Shown: positions 7,519 through 16,778, counted from the first letter of the stretch. The stretch is DNA of 64,000 nt from CAYNNQ01 sp051748085 (GCA_051748085.1 JBNJHA010000005.1:1-64000), one strand, 5' to 3'. The notes: generated by a model from the letters alone, not told the origin. Program-made: numbers and translations.

Positions 7519-8817
7519 ATGCACGCTGAAAAGGCAACATTCATTCCCCGGCTTGACCCCGGGAAACTGGCCGCGATCCAGCAAAACGGCCTTAAATGGA
7601 CCGTAAACCACGCGTACGCGAACAATTCCTTTTATCGCGACAAGCTGAGCCGGACCGGCATGCGGCCGGAAGATATCCGGGACATCGCGGATCTGGCAAA
7701 CCTGCCCATGACAAGCGTGGACGACCTGCGCCGGGAATATCCCCTGCCGCTTTTGAGCGTTCCGGAAAAGGACGTGGTCCGCATCCACGCTTCTTCCGGA
7801 ACAACCGGCAAGCGCAAGATACTGGCCTATACCCAAAACGACATATATACCTGGAAAGAAATGATGGCCCGTTGTTACGAACTGGCCGGCTTAACGGCCA
7901 TGGACCGGGTTCAAATCGCGGTGGGGTACGGGTTGTGGACGGCCGGAGCCGGTTTTCAACTCGGATGCGAACATTTCGGAGCCATGGCCGTACCTTTAGG
8001 ACCGGGGAATCTTGACTTTCACCTCCAGTTTTTGACCGACATGCAAAGCACCTGCCTGTGCTCAACGGCTTCCATGGCCCTGCTTCTGGCCGAACAGATC
8101 CAGAAACGCAACCTGAAGGACAAGATCGCATTACGCCGCCTGATTTTCGGAGCGGAAACGCACACCCCCAAAATGCGCGCCCAGATCGAAGAAATCCTGG
8201 GCCTGGAAGACAGCTTCGACATTCCGGGGATGACCGAGATCTACGGACCGGGAACGGGCCTGGAATGCGCCGCGCATCAGGGCATGCATTACTGGGCGGA
8301 CAAATTCATTCTGGAGATAGTCGATCCCGAGACCCTGAAACCGGTTCAGCCCGGGGAAATCGGGGAAATGGTCGTGACCACCCTGTGCAAGGAGGCCGCC
8401 CCCCTGATCCGCTACCGTACCCGCGATTTGACCCGGATCATTCCCGGCGAATGCCCCTGCGGACTGCAAATGCCCCGGCATGACCGCATTCTGGGCCGTT
8501 CGGACGACATGATAATTTTTCGCGGTGTAAATATCTATCCCGGGCAAATAGCGGACGTGCTTGAAAAGTTCCCGGAAATAAGTTCGGAATACCTGATACA
8601 GCTTTCCCGGAAAAACGGCGTGGATCTGATGAATATCAGCGTGGAACGGAACAAGGGGGGCGAAAACAGCGATGAGCCTTCCCTGCTGCAGGCCATTGCC
8701 CGCAAAATCAGACAAAAAATATTGATCCGGGCTGAAATTGAATTGGTTGATCCGGGTCAACTGCCGCGGACTTTCGGAAAAACAAAGCGCGTTTTGGATG
8801 AAAGAAACGAAAGCTGA
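7519..8817 (+). CDS. paaK: phenylacetate-CoA ligase family protein
   Basis: Adenylate-forming enzyme of 432 residues that activates phenylacetate or a similar aromatic acid to its CoA thioester. It has the AMP-binding loop SSGTTGKRK at residues 92-100, GMTEIYGPG, the RYRTRDLTRI and GRSDDMIIFRGVNIYP motifs of the C-terminal swing domain, and a normal length. The start at 7519 follows TTCAGGAGAACATTC. It is a lone plus-strand gene between divergent pilD and convergent EAL-HDOD gene. In sulfate reducers such ligases are often linked with indolepyruvate oxidoreductase in aromatic amino acid catabolism, but iorAB is not in view, so the substrate is inferred only from family. Confidence 0.88.
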   Translation: MHAEKATFIPRLDPGKLAAIQQNGLKWTVNHAYANNSFYRDKLSRTGMRPEDIRDIADLANLPMTSVDDLRREYPLPLLSVPEKDVVRIHASSGTTGKRKILAYTQNDIYTWKEMMARCYELAGLTAMDRVQIAVGYGLWTAGAGFQLGCEHFGAMAVPLGPGNLDFHLQFLTDMQSTCLCSTASMALLLAEQIQKRNLKDKIALRRLIFGAETHTPKMRAQIEEILGLEDSFDIPGMTEIYGPGTGLECAAHQGMHYWADKFILEIVDPETLKPVQPGEIGEMVVTTLCKEAAPLIRYRTRDLTRIIPGECPCGLQMPRHDRILGRSDDMIIFRGVNIYPGQIADVLEKFPEISSEYLIQLSRKNGVDLMNISVERNKGGENSDEPSLLQAIARKIRQKILIRAEIELVDPGQLPRTFGKTKRVLDERNES

Positions 8818-8823
8818 TATTTC

Positions 8824-8866
8824 GTAACTGTTCAGCCCGCGAAAAAAAAGTTTGGTGAACAGATAC
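8824..8866 (+). repeat. minimal hairpin form of dispersed repeat
   Basis: 43-base element with GTAACTGTTCAG at one end and TGAACAGATAC at the other, an imperfect inverted repeat around an A-rich loop. It sits between the convergent paaK and EAL-HDOD genes, so it could also act as a weak bidirectional terminator. Confidence 0.8.
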
Positions 8867-8879
8867 GATATTTCTAAAT

Positions 8880-10124
8880 CTAGATGTTGCCCAGCATGTC
8901 ATCCGCCCATTTACGGGCCGCGATAAAAGCCTGCGCGCTTTTATGCACGTCCATATCCAATTCCCCAAGCAGCCGTCCCACCGCGTCCCATTGCGCCCTT
9001 TCCTGCAGTTCATTCAGGATGATAAGTCTGTGGGCCGCGGCGTATTGATCGATCAAAGCCTCTCTGAGTTCCGGACTCAAAGGCAGATTTTTTACTATAT
9101 CCGGCATGGGCTGCCGTAAAAGTACATCCAGCAGGGACAAAAAGCCGAGCAGAAACAAGGATTCCGGGCTGAGCCCCAACTTGATTTCCGGGGCCAGATA
9201 CTGCAGAAACTTGCCCCGCTTGGCGGACATGGCAACTATTTCCCGGCCGATATCCCCCTTGCCCATCTCGGTGACAATGACCACCCGCAGCCATTCGGCC
9301 AGCCTTTTATGCCCCATCAGGGTCAGGGCCCTCTGAATGGACTCCACCTTTTGCGTAAAAGAAAAAGCCGCGGAATTAATATGCCGGAGCAGTCTGTAGG
9401 TCAGCGAAACATCGGTCTGAATTATCTCGGCCAGCCGGGCGAAATCGATGTCTTCGCGGGCGAGTTCCTTTAACAATTCAAGTTTGGACAATTCCCCGAG
9501 CGCGAGTTTGCGCCCCGGGATTATTTCCGGACGGCTGAAAAAAAAGCCCTGGAACAGGGTAAACCCGGCGTCGCGGCAAACGGCAAAAACTGCATTGTCT
9601 TCCACCTTTTCCGCCAGAAGCCGGCCCTTGTAGGGGCGCAGCATTTCCGCCACCTGCACGATTTCATTTTCATCCATATTCAGGACATCGACTTTGATCA
9701 GATCGGCCATTTCCAGAAGCGGCTCGTAGCCGGGATCTCCGACAAAATCGTCCAGGGCGATTTTATAGCCGAGACTTTTCAATTTTTTCCCGGCTTCGAC
9801 TATCTCCGGGGTCGGCTCTACCGTTTCCAGAATCTCAACCACGGTGTTTTCCGGAGGCAGGGCCAGGGCGGTATCCTGCAGCAGAAGCCCGCGGGAAAAA
9901 TTGACCAGACACATAACCGAACCGGGAACCCCGGAAAATGCCATCGCGTAGCCGTCGGCGATAACACTTTGCGTGGCGATTTCCGCATCGGTTATAACCG
10001 CTTTGTTCACAGCATCGCTCTGCCGGAACAAAAGCTCATAGCCCCATATTCGCTTGCAGGCATCAAAGACCGGCTGCCGGGCCACAAAAATATTCACGCT
10101 CGCCTCCGGAGCCTGATTCATCAT
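8880..10124 (-). CDS. EAL-HDOD signalling protein
   Basis: 414-residue cytoplasmic protein with an N-terminal EAL-like domain (about 10-215) and C-terminal HDOD domain (about 215-400). The family is the CdgJ/YuxH type. The EAL part is degenerate: the motif position reads GYELLFR, and DDFVGDPGYEPL replaces the DDFGTGYSSL loop, so cyclic-di-GMP hydrolysis is unlikely. The HDOD part includes LLRHINSAAFSF and the RALTLMGHKRLAEWL region. Known homologues affect motility and surface attachment. The start follows AAGGAGATC. It lies 15 bases after argC, so it could be cotranscribed with it, although functional linkage is not expected. Confidence 0.88.
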   Translation of the reverse strand: MMNQAPEASVNIFVARQPVFDACKRIWGYELLFRQSDAVNKAVITDAEIATQSVIADGYAMAFSGVPGSVMCLVNFSRGLLLQDTALALPPENTVVEILETVEPTPEIVEAGKKLKSLGYKIALDDFVGDPGYEPLLEMADLIKVDVLNMDENEIVQVAEMLRPYKGRLLAEKVEDNAVFAVCRDAGFTLFQGFFFSRPEIIPGRKLALGELSKLELLKELAREDIDFARLAEIIQTDVSLTYRLLRHINSAAFSFTQKVESIQRALTLMGHKRLAEWLRVVIVTEMGKGDIGREIVAMSAKRGKFLQYLAPEIKLGLSPESLFLLGFLSLLDVLLRQPMPDIVKNLPLSPELREALIDQYAAAHRLIILNELQERAQWDAVGRLLGELDMDVHKSAQAFIAARKWADDMLGNI

Positions 10125-10139
10125 GATCTCCTTTGCAGA

Positions 10140-11198
10140 TCAGGGTACAAGGGGGGCTGGATCCAAACCGGCGTCAATCGGGAGCTTGAACATCAGGTTG
10201 GCATTGGCCAGGGCCTGTCCCGAAGCTCCGCGGCAAAGATTGTCGATGGCGCAGACAATCGTCAATCCGCCGGTGCGCTCGTCCTTGACCAGACCCAAAT
10301 CACAGAACATGCTCCCCCGCACCCAGCGCGTCTCGGGCAGAGTTCCGGAGGGCAGAACCCGGACCCAGGGACACCCGGCGAAAGCTTCGGTATACGCGGC
10401 AATGATTTCCGCCTGGGACAGCTGTTTTTTCAGCCGCGTATAACAGGTGCTCAAAATTCCCCGGTTGGTGGGCAGAAGATGGGTATTAAAGGAAATCGTG
10501 ATTTTTTGACCGCTGACCAGGGACAATTCCTGCTCTATTTCCGGAGTATGCCGGTGCCGGCCCAGATTGTAGGCTCGAAAATTATCATGGATCTCACAGA
10601 ACAGACTGGCCTGCTTGGTACTCCGCCCTGCGCCTGTCGCCCCGGATTTGCTGTCGACTATGATCCCCTCTCTTTCCACCAGATCCATGCGCAAAGCAGG
10701 GCTCAAGGCCATGATGACCGAGGTCGGATAGCAGCCGGGATTGGCTATGAGCGAAGCCTCTTTTATCTTCTCGGCATACAGTTCCGGCAGGCCGTAGACG
10801 GCATGACCAAGACAAACGGTCTGTTCATGCTTTAAATTGTACCATTCTTCGTACACCGATGCCTCGCGCAGGCGGAAATCAGCACTCAAATCAACCACCT
10901 TGATCCCGGCCTGAAAAAGCCGCGCGCCCAGATGCATGGCCGTCCCGTGCGGCACGGCCAGAAAAACAAGATCGCAATTCCCGGCCAGGTCGTCCGTATC
11001 CGGGCTGCTTACGGCAAGGTCCGCACATTGCAAACCCTGAACATAGGGAAACAATTTTTTAAGCGGCTGTCCGGCCTGTTGACGCGAGGTAACCCGGGTC
11101 AATGACATATAGGGATGTCCGTTCAGCAGGCGGACCATTTCCATTCCCGAATAACCAGTTACTCCCACCAGACCGGCGCGAATATTTTTTTCTCCCAT
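10140..11198 (-). CDS. argC: N-acetyl-gamma-glutamyl-phosphate reductase
   Basis: Arginine biosynthesis enzyme that reduces N-acetylglutamyl phosphate to the semialdehyde with NADPH. At 352 residues it has the Rossmann loop GVTGYSGMEMVRLL at the N terminus, the catalytic cysteine in IANPGCYPTS, the SKSGATGAGR stretch and HRHTPEIEQEL. The ATG at 11198 follows AGGAGTTCCCGC. It follows the DUF1844 gene by ten bases. The other arginine gene in the window, argJ, is 43 kb away, so the pathway is scattered. Confidence 0.95.
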   Translation of the reverse strand: MGEKNIRAGLVGVTGYSGMEMVRLLNGHPYMSLTRVTSRQQAGQPLKKLFPYVQGLQCADLAVSSPDTDDLAGNCDLVFLAVPHGTAMHLGARLFQAGIKVVDLSADFRLREASVYEEWYNLKHEQTVCLGHAVYGLPELYAEKIKEASLIANPGCYPTSVIMALSPALRMDLVEREGIIVDSKSGATGAGRSTKQASLFCEIHDNFRAYNLGRHRHTPEIEQELSLVSGQKITISFNTHLLPTNRGILSTCYTRLKKQLSQAEIIAAYTEAFAGCPWVRVLPSGTLPETRWVRGSMFCDLGLVKDERTGGLTIVCAIDNLCRGASGQALANANLMFKLPIDAGLDPAPLVP

Positions 11199-11208
11199 GC
11201 GGGAACTC

Positions 11209-11592
11209 CTAAGTGGATTTACGCACGTATTTCATGCGCAGTTCAAAAAGGATATCCTTGAGCAGGCGATTTTCATCCGCTCCCAAATTTCCGGCTGTCT
11301 TTTCCTCGAGCAGACTCAAAAGGTCTATGGTCTGTTTGGCCAAGGGCAGATTTTCCTGCTGTAAACCGGTTTCCGGTTCGGATATCTCGCCCAGATGCAT
11401 CATGGCCGAGGAGGAAAGAGACATGACAAAAGTCGAGAAGTCCAGCTTGGGCAGGGCGTTTACTTCCGGCTGTTCAGCGGTTGTCCGGGCAAAATCCCTG
11501 GCCACCTTTTGGCGCTGTTCCCGGCTGGATTCCGGTTCCGCTCCGGGTTTGTCCTGCCGCATTTGTTCATCCATTTTCTTTTCCGAATCCAT
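11209..11592 (-). CDS. DUF1844 domain protein
   Basis: 127-residue cytoplasmic protein. Residues 45-125 match the DUF1844 pattern: LDFSTFVMSLSSSAMMHLGE, then NLPLAKQTIDLLSLLEEKT and LLKDILFELRMKYV. The N-terminal part is a charged, disordered segment. The start at 11592 is chosen because CGGAGGAAAAAA stands directly before the ATG; 13 extra codons upstream lack support. The family is widespread in Deltaproteobacteria with no established function. It lies between a class V aminotransferase and argC on the same strand. Confidence 0.85.
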   Translation of the reverse strand: MDSEKKMDEQMRQDKPGAEPESSREQRQKVARDFARTTAEQPEVNALPKLDFSTFVMSLSSSAMMHLGEISEPETGLQQENLPLAKQTIDLLSLLEEKTAGNLGADENRLLKDILFELRMKYVRKST

Positions 11593-11634
11593 TTTTTTCC
11601 TCCGTCCTGCCCGCTGCTGTCTGACAATCACTTG

Positions 11635-12810
11635 TTAAGCCGCGGGCTCATCCTGTGTTTTTTGGCATTCAAATTTTGTGCGATAAGCAGCCGCGGCCCG
11701 CTCCAGATAATCACGCGAGCCGGAAAACCCGCCGCATTCAAGAAAGGCGCCGTTCAAGGCCGTCAATCCGGCCAGGATATCGCCCCAATCGACATACCCC
11801 ATATGCCCTATTCTGACGATCCGCCCCTTCAGATGATCCTGGCCCCCGGCCATAACCACCCCGTATTTAGCGGCCGCGACCTCAAGCAATCGCGTTCCGT
11901 CTATCCCGGGGGGCAACAGGACCGAAGTCAGGCCCAGAGTATACGCCTCGGAAACCAAAAGATCCAGTCCCATGGCCCGCACTCCGGTCCGGGTCATGGC
12001 GGTCAGGGCCCGCTGCCTGGCATAAACGTCCTCCAGCCCCTGTTCCCGGAACATTTGCAGCACCCGGTGAAGCCCGATAACCAGACTCACCGGGGAAGTG
12101 AAAAGAGTCTGATTTAGAGCGCTTTTATCCTTTTCCCGGGGAAGATCAAAATAAAAATCTTTTGGCTTAACTTCGTCCGTTTTGGACCACGCCCGCTCGC
12201 TTAAAGCCACGAAGGCCATCCCCGGAGGAAGCATCAGCCCTTTCTGGGAGCCGGTCAACAGGCAGTCAATCCCCCATTCGTCCATTGGACACGGGGATAC
12301 GCCCACCGCGGAAATTCCGTCCACAACCGACAAAATCCCCTTTTTGCCGCACAGCGCCGCAAGATCCCGGACCGGATGCAGCACGCCGGTAGAGGTTTCC
12401 GAGGCCTGAACGAGCAGACCGGATACATCCGGCCATCTGGACAGCGCGTTTTCCACATCCGCGATCCGCACCGGCTGCCCCCATTCAATAGGCAGGGCGA
12501 TGACTTCCAGCCCCCGGGCCTGGGCGATATCCGACCATCTCTGCCCGAACTTGCCGCCCTCGATCACGACCACCTGTTCTCCCGGCGAAAAAAGATTGTT
12601 CACCGCCGCGGTCATCGCCCCGGTTCCGGAACTGGAAAGCGGCAGTACCGGCTGCCCCGTTCCGAAAAGATAACGCAGATCCTTTTGCGTTTCACGCAGA
12701 ATACTCTTAAATTCATCCTTGCGATGATGTATCATGTCCCGGGCCATGGCCAGCCTGACTTCCTCGGGAATCGGCGTCGGTCCGGGAGTAAGCAGTCTCT
12801 TTTTAGACAT
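11635..12810 (-). CDS. class V aminotransferase (alanine/serine-glyoxylate type)
   Basis: PLP-dependent enzyme of 391 residues of the alanine-glyoxylate/serine-glyoxylate aminotransferase group (also called phosphoserine aminotransferase-like in sulfate reducers). It opens LLTPGPTPIPEEV, has LSSSGTGAMTAAV, ASETSTGVLHPV, SVVDGISAVG and the Schiff-base lysine in LLTGSQKGLMLPPG, then RIGHMGYVDWGDIL near the end. No signal peptide. The likely role is transfer of an amino group to or from glyoxylate or a related 2-oxoacid, possibly serine metabolism; substrate specificity cannot be read from sequence. It lies downstream of polA, separated by a repeat end, and upstream of the DUF1844 gene by 42 bases. 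Confidence 0.88.
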   Translation of the reverse strand: MSKKRLLTPGPTPIPEEVRLAMARDMIHHRKDEFKSILRETQKDLRYLFGTGQPVLPLSSSGTGAMTAAVNNLFSPGEQVVVIEGGKFGQRWSDIAQARGLEVIALPIEWGQPVRIADVENALSRWPDVSGLLVQASETSTGVLHPVRDLAALCGKKGILSVVDGISAVGVSPCPMDEWGIDCLLTGSQKGLMLPPGMAFVALSERAWSKTDEVKPKDFYFDLPREKDKSALNQTLFTSPVSLVIGLHRVLQMFREQGLEDVYARQRALTAMTRTGVRAMGLDLLVSEAYTLGLTSVLLPPGIDGTRLLEVAAAKYGVVMAGGQDHLKGRIVRIGHMGYVDWGDILAGLTALNGAFLECGGFSGSRDYLERAAAAYRTKFECQKTQDEPAA

Positions 12811-12825
12811 TTACTTTCCTTTTTT

Positions 12826-12871
12826 GTAACTGTTCAGTCCACAGAAAAAAGTTCACCTGATTTTTGTGTTA
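12826..12871 (+). repeat. dispersed repeat, left-end fragment
   Basis: Begins GTAACTGTTCAGTCCACAG and continues AAAAAAGTTCACCTGATTTTT. The polA stop codon (TTA on the plus strand at 12869-12871) lies inside it, so the repeat supplies the last codon of polA. Confidence 0.7.
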
Positions 12872-15409
12872 TCCGGAATGCGCCCGGCTCCAATCCTCTC
12901 CCGCCCCCCAGTCCACGGCCAGGGGGACGCTCAATTTCCACGCGTTCATCATCAGCCGGGCCAGAACGTCTCCGGCCTGTCTGCTATCAGCTTCAGGAAC
13001 TTCCAGAAGAAGTTCATCGTGCACCTGCAATATAAGTTCGGCCTCCATGCCGCGCAATTCGGGATCATTATGCACATCCAGCATGGCCTGTTTTATTATG
13101 TCCGCCGCCGAACCCTGAATCACGGTATTCACGGCCATCCTTCGCGCCTGTTGAGCCAGATTGGCGTTGCGTGAATTTATATCCGGCAGAAGACGTCTTC
13201 TTCCAGCCAGGGTCAGGACAAAACCGTCTGCATGCGCTTTTTGCTCCACTTCCTCGAAAAATGCGCCGACACGCTTAAGCTTACTGAAATATTTCTCTAT
13301 AAACTCCTTGGCCTCGTTCATGCTGATACCGAGTTCCCGGCTCAGCTTCCGCGGCCCCATTCCATAGATGAGCCCGAAGTTGACCGTTTTCGCCTTGCGC
13401 CGCTCATTGCGGGTAACCTCGTCTTGACTCTTTTCAAATAAAAGGGCGGCGGTCCGGCTGTGGATATCCTCGTTGCGGGCAAAAGCGTCCACCAGTTCCG
13501 GGTCGCGGGACATATGGGCCAAAACGCGCAGTTCAATCTGGGAATAATCGCCTCCGACGAGCATCGCTCCTTCGCGGGGCACGAAACAGGCCCGCATGCG
13601 TGCTCCGAATTCACCCTTTATCGGTATATTCTGGACATTGGGGTCACTGCTGGACAGGCGCCCGGTGGCGGTGGCCGTATTATTGAAATGGGTATGCAGG
13701 CGGCCCTGGGCGTCAACTTTTTGCGGAAGGGGATTTAAATATGTGGAACGCAGTTTTTCCAGGGTCCGGTAACGCAGGATAAGGGATATTATCTCATGTT
13801 CACCGCGCATGGTCTCCAGGACCTGGCTGGAGGTCGAAGGGGCGCCTTTCGGAGTCTTGCGCCGCACTTCAAGCCCGAGTCGGCCGAAAAGGACGTCCGC
13901 CAGCTGCTGACTGGAACGGACATTGAATGTTTCTCCGGCCAGGCGATGAATCTCCTTTTCCAACTCGTCCAGTTCCAAACGGACTTCTTTTAAAAAGGCG
14001 TTGAACGACTGCAGATCAATGCGCACTCCTCTGCGTTCCATGGCCTCCAGGACCGGAATGAGAGGCATCTCCATTTCGCGCATAAGCGGCAGGAGATTCG
14101 CTGCCTGCAGCATGGAGGACATGCTTTCCCCGATTTTAAGACAGGCCAGGGCCTCATTCCGGGCATGGACCCCGACTTTCGGAAGCATTTTCCGTTTTAT
14201 TGCCGCCCAGGAATAATCCCTTTCCTCCGGATTTAAAAGATAGGCGGCCAGAGAAACATCAAAAAAACATTGTATGGAAAGCGCCCGCCAATAGTTTCCC
14301 CGCCGGATAAGGTCCTTGTAACCGGGAATGAAAACCAGACTGTGCTTTAAAGCACCGGCCAATTCCTGCTCACTGCCGTCCCATAGCCATTCTTGATCCC
14401 CGGCTGCCAGCAAAAAGCCTTTTTCCGCCTCCACAAACCCAACGTTTTTCTTCGCTAACTCCGGCAGGGAGCTGACCTTTTTCACGCTGATCTTTTGCGC
14501 TTCATCTTTCTCTGCGGAATTTAAGTCCTGTTTGCCGTCCGCGCTGATTTCATTCAGGAGGGAACGCAATTCGTATTCCTTGAAAAATTCTAGCAATCCC
14601 TGCTCGTCCCGTTCCTGGACCTTCAAATCTTTCAGGCGGATATCCGTGCAGGCATCTTTTTTCAGGCTGGTCAGCTGACGATAGACGAAAATCTGCTGCA
14701 GATAGGGCTCCAATTTGCGCTTTTCCGCCTTGCCCAAACGGGAAAAATGGTCGCGGATATCCTCAAGAGAGGGACAGGTCGCGAGTATCTTGGCGGCGGT
14801 TTTGGGTCCTATGCCCGGCACCCCGGGAATATTATCCGAACTGTCGCCCACAAGGGCCTGATAGTCCGGCCATTGTTCCGGTCTCAGCCCCTGTGTTTTC
14901 AAAACGTCTTCGCCGGCGTAAACTTGATTTTTCTTGCCCGGGTCCCATAAATAAACATCGGAATCCAGGCATTGATAAAGATCCTTGTCCGAACCGACGA
15001 TAACCACCGGATAAATCGTCCGGAAACGGTGACTCAGGCTGGCGATGCAGTCATCGGCTTCAATGCCTTCCGGGACCCGGTTGGAAATGCCCATGCAGCG
15101 TACCGCGCGCAAAATGGGCTCTATCTGGGAACTCAAGGCCTCCGGCATTTTCTGGCGGTTGGCCTTATACTCGGCAAAAAGTTCATGCCGAAAATTCGGA
15201 CCCTTGCCGTCCATCAAAAAAAGCATGTACTCCGGCTCTTCCTCCCGGGCAATCTTGAGCATGATCCGGAGCAGGATATGAATGGCGTTGGTTGGAAACC
15301 CCTTTGAGGTCTTCAGATCGGGATACGCGTAAAAGGCCCTGTACAAAAAGGAACTGCCGTCGACCAGAAAAACCGGCTTGCGCTCCAGGGTCAAATGCTC
15401 ACCAAGCAT
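12869..15409 (-). CDS. polA: DNA polymerase I
   Basis: 847-residue repair and Okazaki-fragment polymerase. Residues 1-290 form the 5' nuclease (FLVDGSSFLYRAFYAY, GIEADDCIA, VGDSSDNIPGVPGIG). Residues about 320-470 are in the place of the 3'-5' exonuclease but lack the DxE motif (VGFVEAEKG stands there) and the later aspartate, so proofreading is probably lost. The polymerase part is intact: DYSQIELRVLAH, RRKAKTVNFGLIYGMG and QVHDELLLE with catalytic D799. The start at 15409 follows AAGGCGGAATAAA and overlaps the stop of the DHH phosphoesterase gene, so the two are coupled. The stop codon falls in a repeat end. Confidence 0.95.
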   Translation of the reverse strand: MLGEHLTLERKPVFLVDGSSFLYRAFYAYPDLKTSKGFPTNAIHILLRIMLKIAREEEPEYMLFLMDGKGPNFRHELFAEYKANRQKMPEALSSQIEPILRAVRCMGISNRVPEGIEADDCIASLSHRFRTIYPVVIVGSDKDLYQCLDSDVYLWDPGKKNQVYAGEDVLKTQGLRPEQWPDYQALVGDSSDNIPGVPGIGPKTAAKILATCPSLEDIRDHFSRLGKAEKRKLEPYLQQIFVYRQLTSLKKDACTDIRLKDLKVQERDEQGLLEFFKEYELRSLLNEISADGKQDLNSAEKDEAQKISVKKVSSLPELAKKNVGFVEAEKGFLLAAGDQEWLWDGSEQELAGALKHSLVFIPGYKDLIRRGNYWRALSIQCFFDVSLAAYLLNPEERDYSWAAIKRKMLPKVGVHARNEALACLKIGESMSSMLQAANLLPLMREMEMPLIPVLEAMERRGVRIDLQSFNAFLKEVRLELDELEKEIHRLAGETFNVRSSQQLADVLFGRLGLEVRRKTPKGAPSTSSQVLETMRGEHEIISLILRYRTLEKLRSTYLNPLPQKVDAQGRLHTHFNNTATATGRLSSSDPNVQNIPIKGEFGARMRACFVPREGAMLVGGDYSQIELRVLAHMSRDPELVDAFARNEDIHSRTAALLFEKSQDEVTRNERRKAKTVNFGLIYGMGPRKLSRELGISMNEAKEFIEKYFSKLKRVGAFFEEVEQKAHADGFVLTLAGRRRLLPDINSRNANLAQQARRMAVNTVIQGSAADIIKQAMLDVHNDPELRGMEAELILQVHDELLLEVPEADSRQAGDVLARLMMNAWKLSVPLAVDWGAGEDWSRAHSG

Positions 15410-15410
15410 T

Positions 15411-16418
15411 TTATTCCGCCTTGCCTGTTTTTTTGACGCTCCGCTTCTTTCTCTCCCCCAGCCTTTGCAGTATGAATTGCTGGGCATGCTGCTTGCCAAG
15501 CTTCTCCAGATTTATCTCCGCCCGGGCCATCGATTTATGTCCTCCGGCCGTTCCGTAATCGGCAAACAATTTTTCGGACATCTTGCCCACATCCTTGCGC
15601 AGGCCGTCTCCGCGCATGATGACCACCAGTTTGTCCCCGGAGATGCCGCTTATAATATCCCAGGAAATATTATGGACCTTGAGAAAAAAGTCGGCCAGGA
15701 TAACCAGGATGTCCGGAGAATCGACCTCGCCCATGAAAACACTCACTCCGTTGCCGATTATTTTCAATTTTTTAAAGGCCAGGGAAAAATATTTCAGCCA
15801 TTCCTTGCGCATTTCCGAACGGACAATCTTGCGCAGCAAAAGCGGATTATAAAATTTTGTCAGGTACCGGAAGGCACGGATATCGACATCATTGAACTGA
15901 CGTTCAAAACTCTGCGTGTCGGTTTTGATCCCGTAAGCCAGGGCCGTTGCCAGCAATTTGCCGGGGCGCATCTTTAAATTATACAGATACTCGGTGAGCA
16001 TGGAACTGTTTGCCCCGTAGTCCGGGCGTATTTCGGTAAACGGAGCTTCAACCGGATTTCTTTCGCTTTTCGGGTGATGATCGATAACCACGCTGAATTC
16101 AATGTCCGCAAAACCTTCATTATGATGCGGCTGCGAATCGACCAGGGCGAAACGGTCGAACTGAGCGGCCACGAGCGGAGTATATTTTTGCAGCGGGATG
16201 CGCAGGAGCTTGATCATGGCCAGATTGTCCGGCCGGGAGATGTCATTGATATGCGCCAGACCAACGTTTCCCACCCGGCTGGACATGATCCTTTTCAGGG
16301 CCATGGCCGAAGCAAGGGCGTCGGGATCCGCGTTCATCAATATGAGCCAGCGGTCATTCTTGCACAAAAGACTGGTCAACCCCTGAAGCCTGCCTTCTAA
16401 ATTTCTGAAATAAGCCAT
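15411..16418 (-). CDS. DHH family phosphoesterase (NrnA-like)
   Basis: 335-residue DHH/DHHA1 phosphoesterase related to NrnA oligoribonuclease and RecJ. Metal-binding motifs are ILMNADPDALASAMALKR, ALVDSQPHH, and VVIDHHPKS, with DHHA1-type GGHKSMARAEI near the end. Such enzymes degrade nanoRNA, pAp or cyclic dinucleotide products. The start at 16418 has AAGGCGATAAT upstream; the open frame continues 54 codons further but those codons come from a dispersed repeat and are excluded. It stops one base inside the polA start region, giving a translationally coupled pair with DNA polymerase I. Exact substrate is not readable. Confidence 0.86.
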   Translation of the reverse strand: MAYFRNLEGRLQGLTSLLCKNDRWLILMNADPDALASAMALKRIMSSRVGNVGLAHINDISRPDNLAMIKLLRIPLQKYTPLVAAQFDRFALVDSQPHHNEGFADIEFSVVIDHHPKSERNPVEAPFTEIRPDYGANSSMLTEYLYNLKMRPGKLLATALAYGIKTDTQSFERQFNDVDIRAFRYLTKFYNPLLLRKIVRSEMRKEWLKYFSLAFKKLKIIGNGVSVFMGEVDSPDILVILADFFLKVHNISWDIISGISGDKLVVIMRGDGLRKDVGKMSEKLFADYGTAGGHKSMARAEINLEKLGKQHAQQFILQRLGERKKRSVKKTGKAE

Positions 16419-16452
16419 ATTATCGCCTTTTATGCGCCATTGAGCAAAAAAA

Positions 16453-16778
16453 TTGGTTCCTCGACGCTGCCCAGGAATTCTATTCGAGTGATCCTTTCTG
16501 ATGTTCCTGACGAAAGGTTCGCATATTTTCCCGCCCTCGCCAAAAGGGGGAAAGCGGACCGCGGAAAGGAACACAAACATAAGCTTTCAAACCAATTGGC
16601 ATTGCCGATACCAAAAACCGCCTTCCCCTGGAAGCAGCGAGCCCGAAGGGGGCAGGCATCGCCCTTTGGCGGGGCTTGGAAAATACAGAACAGCAAGTAC
16701 GGCATCAAAAGGATCAGGAGAACAACTCGCAAAAATCCATGCATGCCGTTGAAGAGCCAAAAATTGGTGAACAGATAC
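16453..16778 (+). repeat. long dispersed repeat, type A, copy 2
   Basis: Nearly the same as the copies at 6742 and 55514, with TATTCGAGTGATCCTTTCTG, CCGAAGGGGGCAGGCATCGC and CTTTGGCGGGGC blocks. It ends AAAATTGGTGAACAGATAC. It occupies the space between cobU and the DHH gene. One of its minus-strand frames runs into the DHH gene and could mislead start choice. Confidence 0.85.

Noticed and set aside
16419..16580. 54-codon N-terminal extension of the DHH phosphoesterase
   Set aside because: Encoded by repeat sequence; a good ribosome site and the family-typical start lie at 16418.
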